From contig CM067079.1 of assembly GCA_033980235.1 (NCBI GenBank), forward strand, positions 26,554,658 to 26,618,657: a stretch of DNA of 64,000 nt, given 5' to 3'. The notes beneath the pieces are model-generated. The model was not told the origin of the DNA. It did no database searches and saw only the letters and a list, made by a program, of their open reading frames with translations. The DNA comes from Diadema setosum (Eukaryota > Echinodermata > Echinoidea > Diadematoida > Diadematidae). Positions 63,869-64,000 of this stretch are shown piece by piece (positions within the stretch are counted from its first letter, which is position 1; every line of letters starts with the position of its first letter). The position numbers were made by a program, and so were the translations under genes.

Positions 63869-64000
63869 TCATGGCTACTTCTGAAACACTGAATAATCAG
63901 TGCTTATTTAAATCAGTGAAGAGTAATTAGTCAATCAGTTGCAACAAAAACAACTCAGTGCAAAAATTCCTGAATTTGAACTGCAGGTCTATGTTCTTTT

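Overview
The window is animal nuclear DNA: two intron-rich genes, GT-AG introns, and a dense load of small DNA transposon relics and tandem repeats. No prokaryotic operon, CRISPR array, rRNA cluster or virus is visible. The encoded proteins look metazoan, and the repeat content (TTAA and TA-flanked MITEs, Helentron-like elements with tandem cores, a tRNA-derived SINE) suggests a marine invertebrate deuterostome. An echinoderm such as a sea urchin is my best guess, but that is inference.

Region 1-9136 (minus strand) holds a complete five-exon FBXO36 orthologue of 191 residues. Its 6.5-kb second intron carries a 384-bp TTAA-flanked MITE, a directly abutting 767-bp element with a 5-bp target duplication, and a ~4.2-kb inverted-repeat-bounded element with two internal tandem arrays. 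Region 9137-11061 is the head-to-head intergenic space; it contains a 327-bp near-palindromic element and probably the promoters and 5' UTR of the dynein gene.

Region 11062-62330 (plus strand) holds the 5' three quarters of an axonemal dynein heavy chain 2 gene (DNAH2). I place 56 coding exons whose phases all fit: 9642 nt, 3214 codons, no internal stop. They cover the tail, the linker, AAA1 to AAA4 and the first helix of the stalk. The rest (stalk tip, AAA5, AAA6, C-terminus) lies beyond the right edge. The product would be a heavy chain of a ciliary inner-arm dynein (I1/f type).

The introns explain most of the window. They hold at least nine copies of a TACTGTAAA/TTTCGCG MITE family, five copies of a ~92-bp TTAA mini-MITE, five copies of a GGGCCTGTT family, Tigger-like TA elements, two ATGTGACC elements with 5-bp duplications, and three Helentron-like elements. 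The tandem cores of two of the latter carry perfect DR1 nuclear-receptor-type sites. One of these sits inside a TTAA MITE, so its boundaries can be read from the MITE's other arm.

Most striking are the DR1-bearing arrays, the nested insertion, the large foldback element in the FBXO36 intron, a 72-bp tandem duplication that makes a decoy acceptor before exon 48, and a possible in-frame cassette exon in the AAA3 module.
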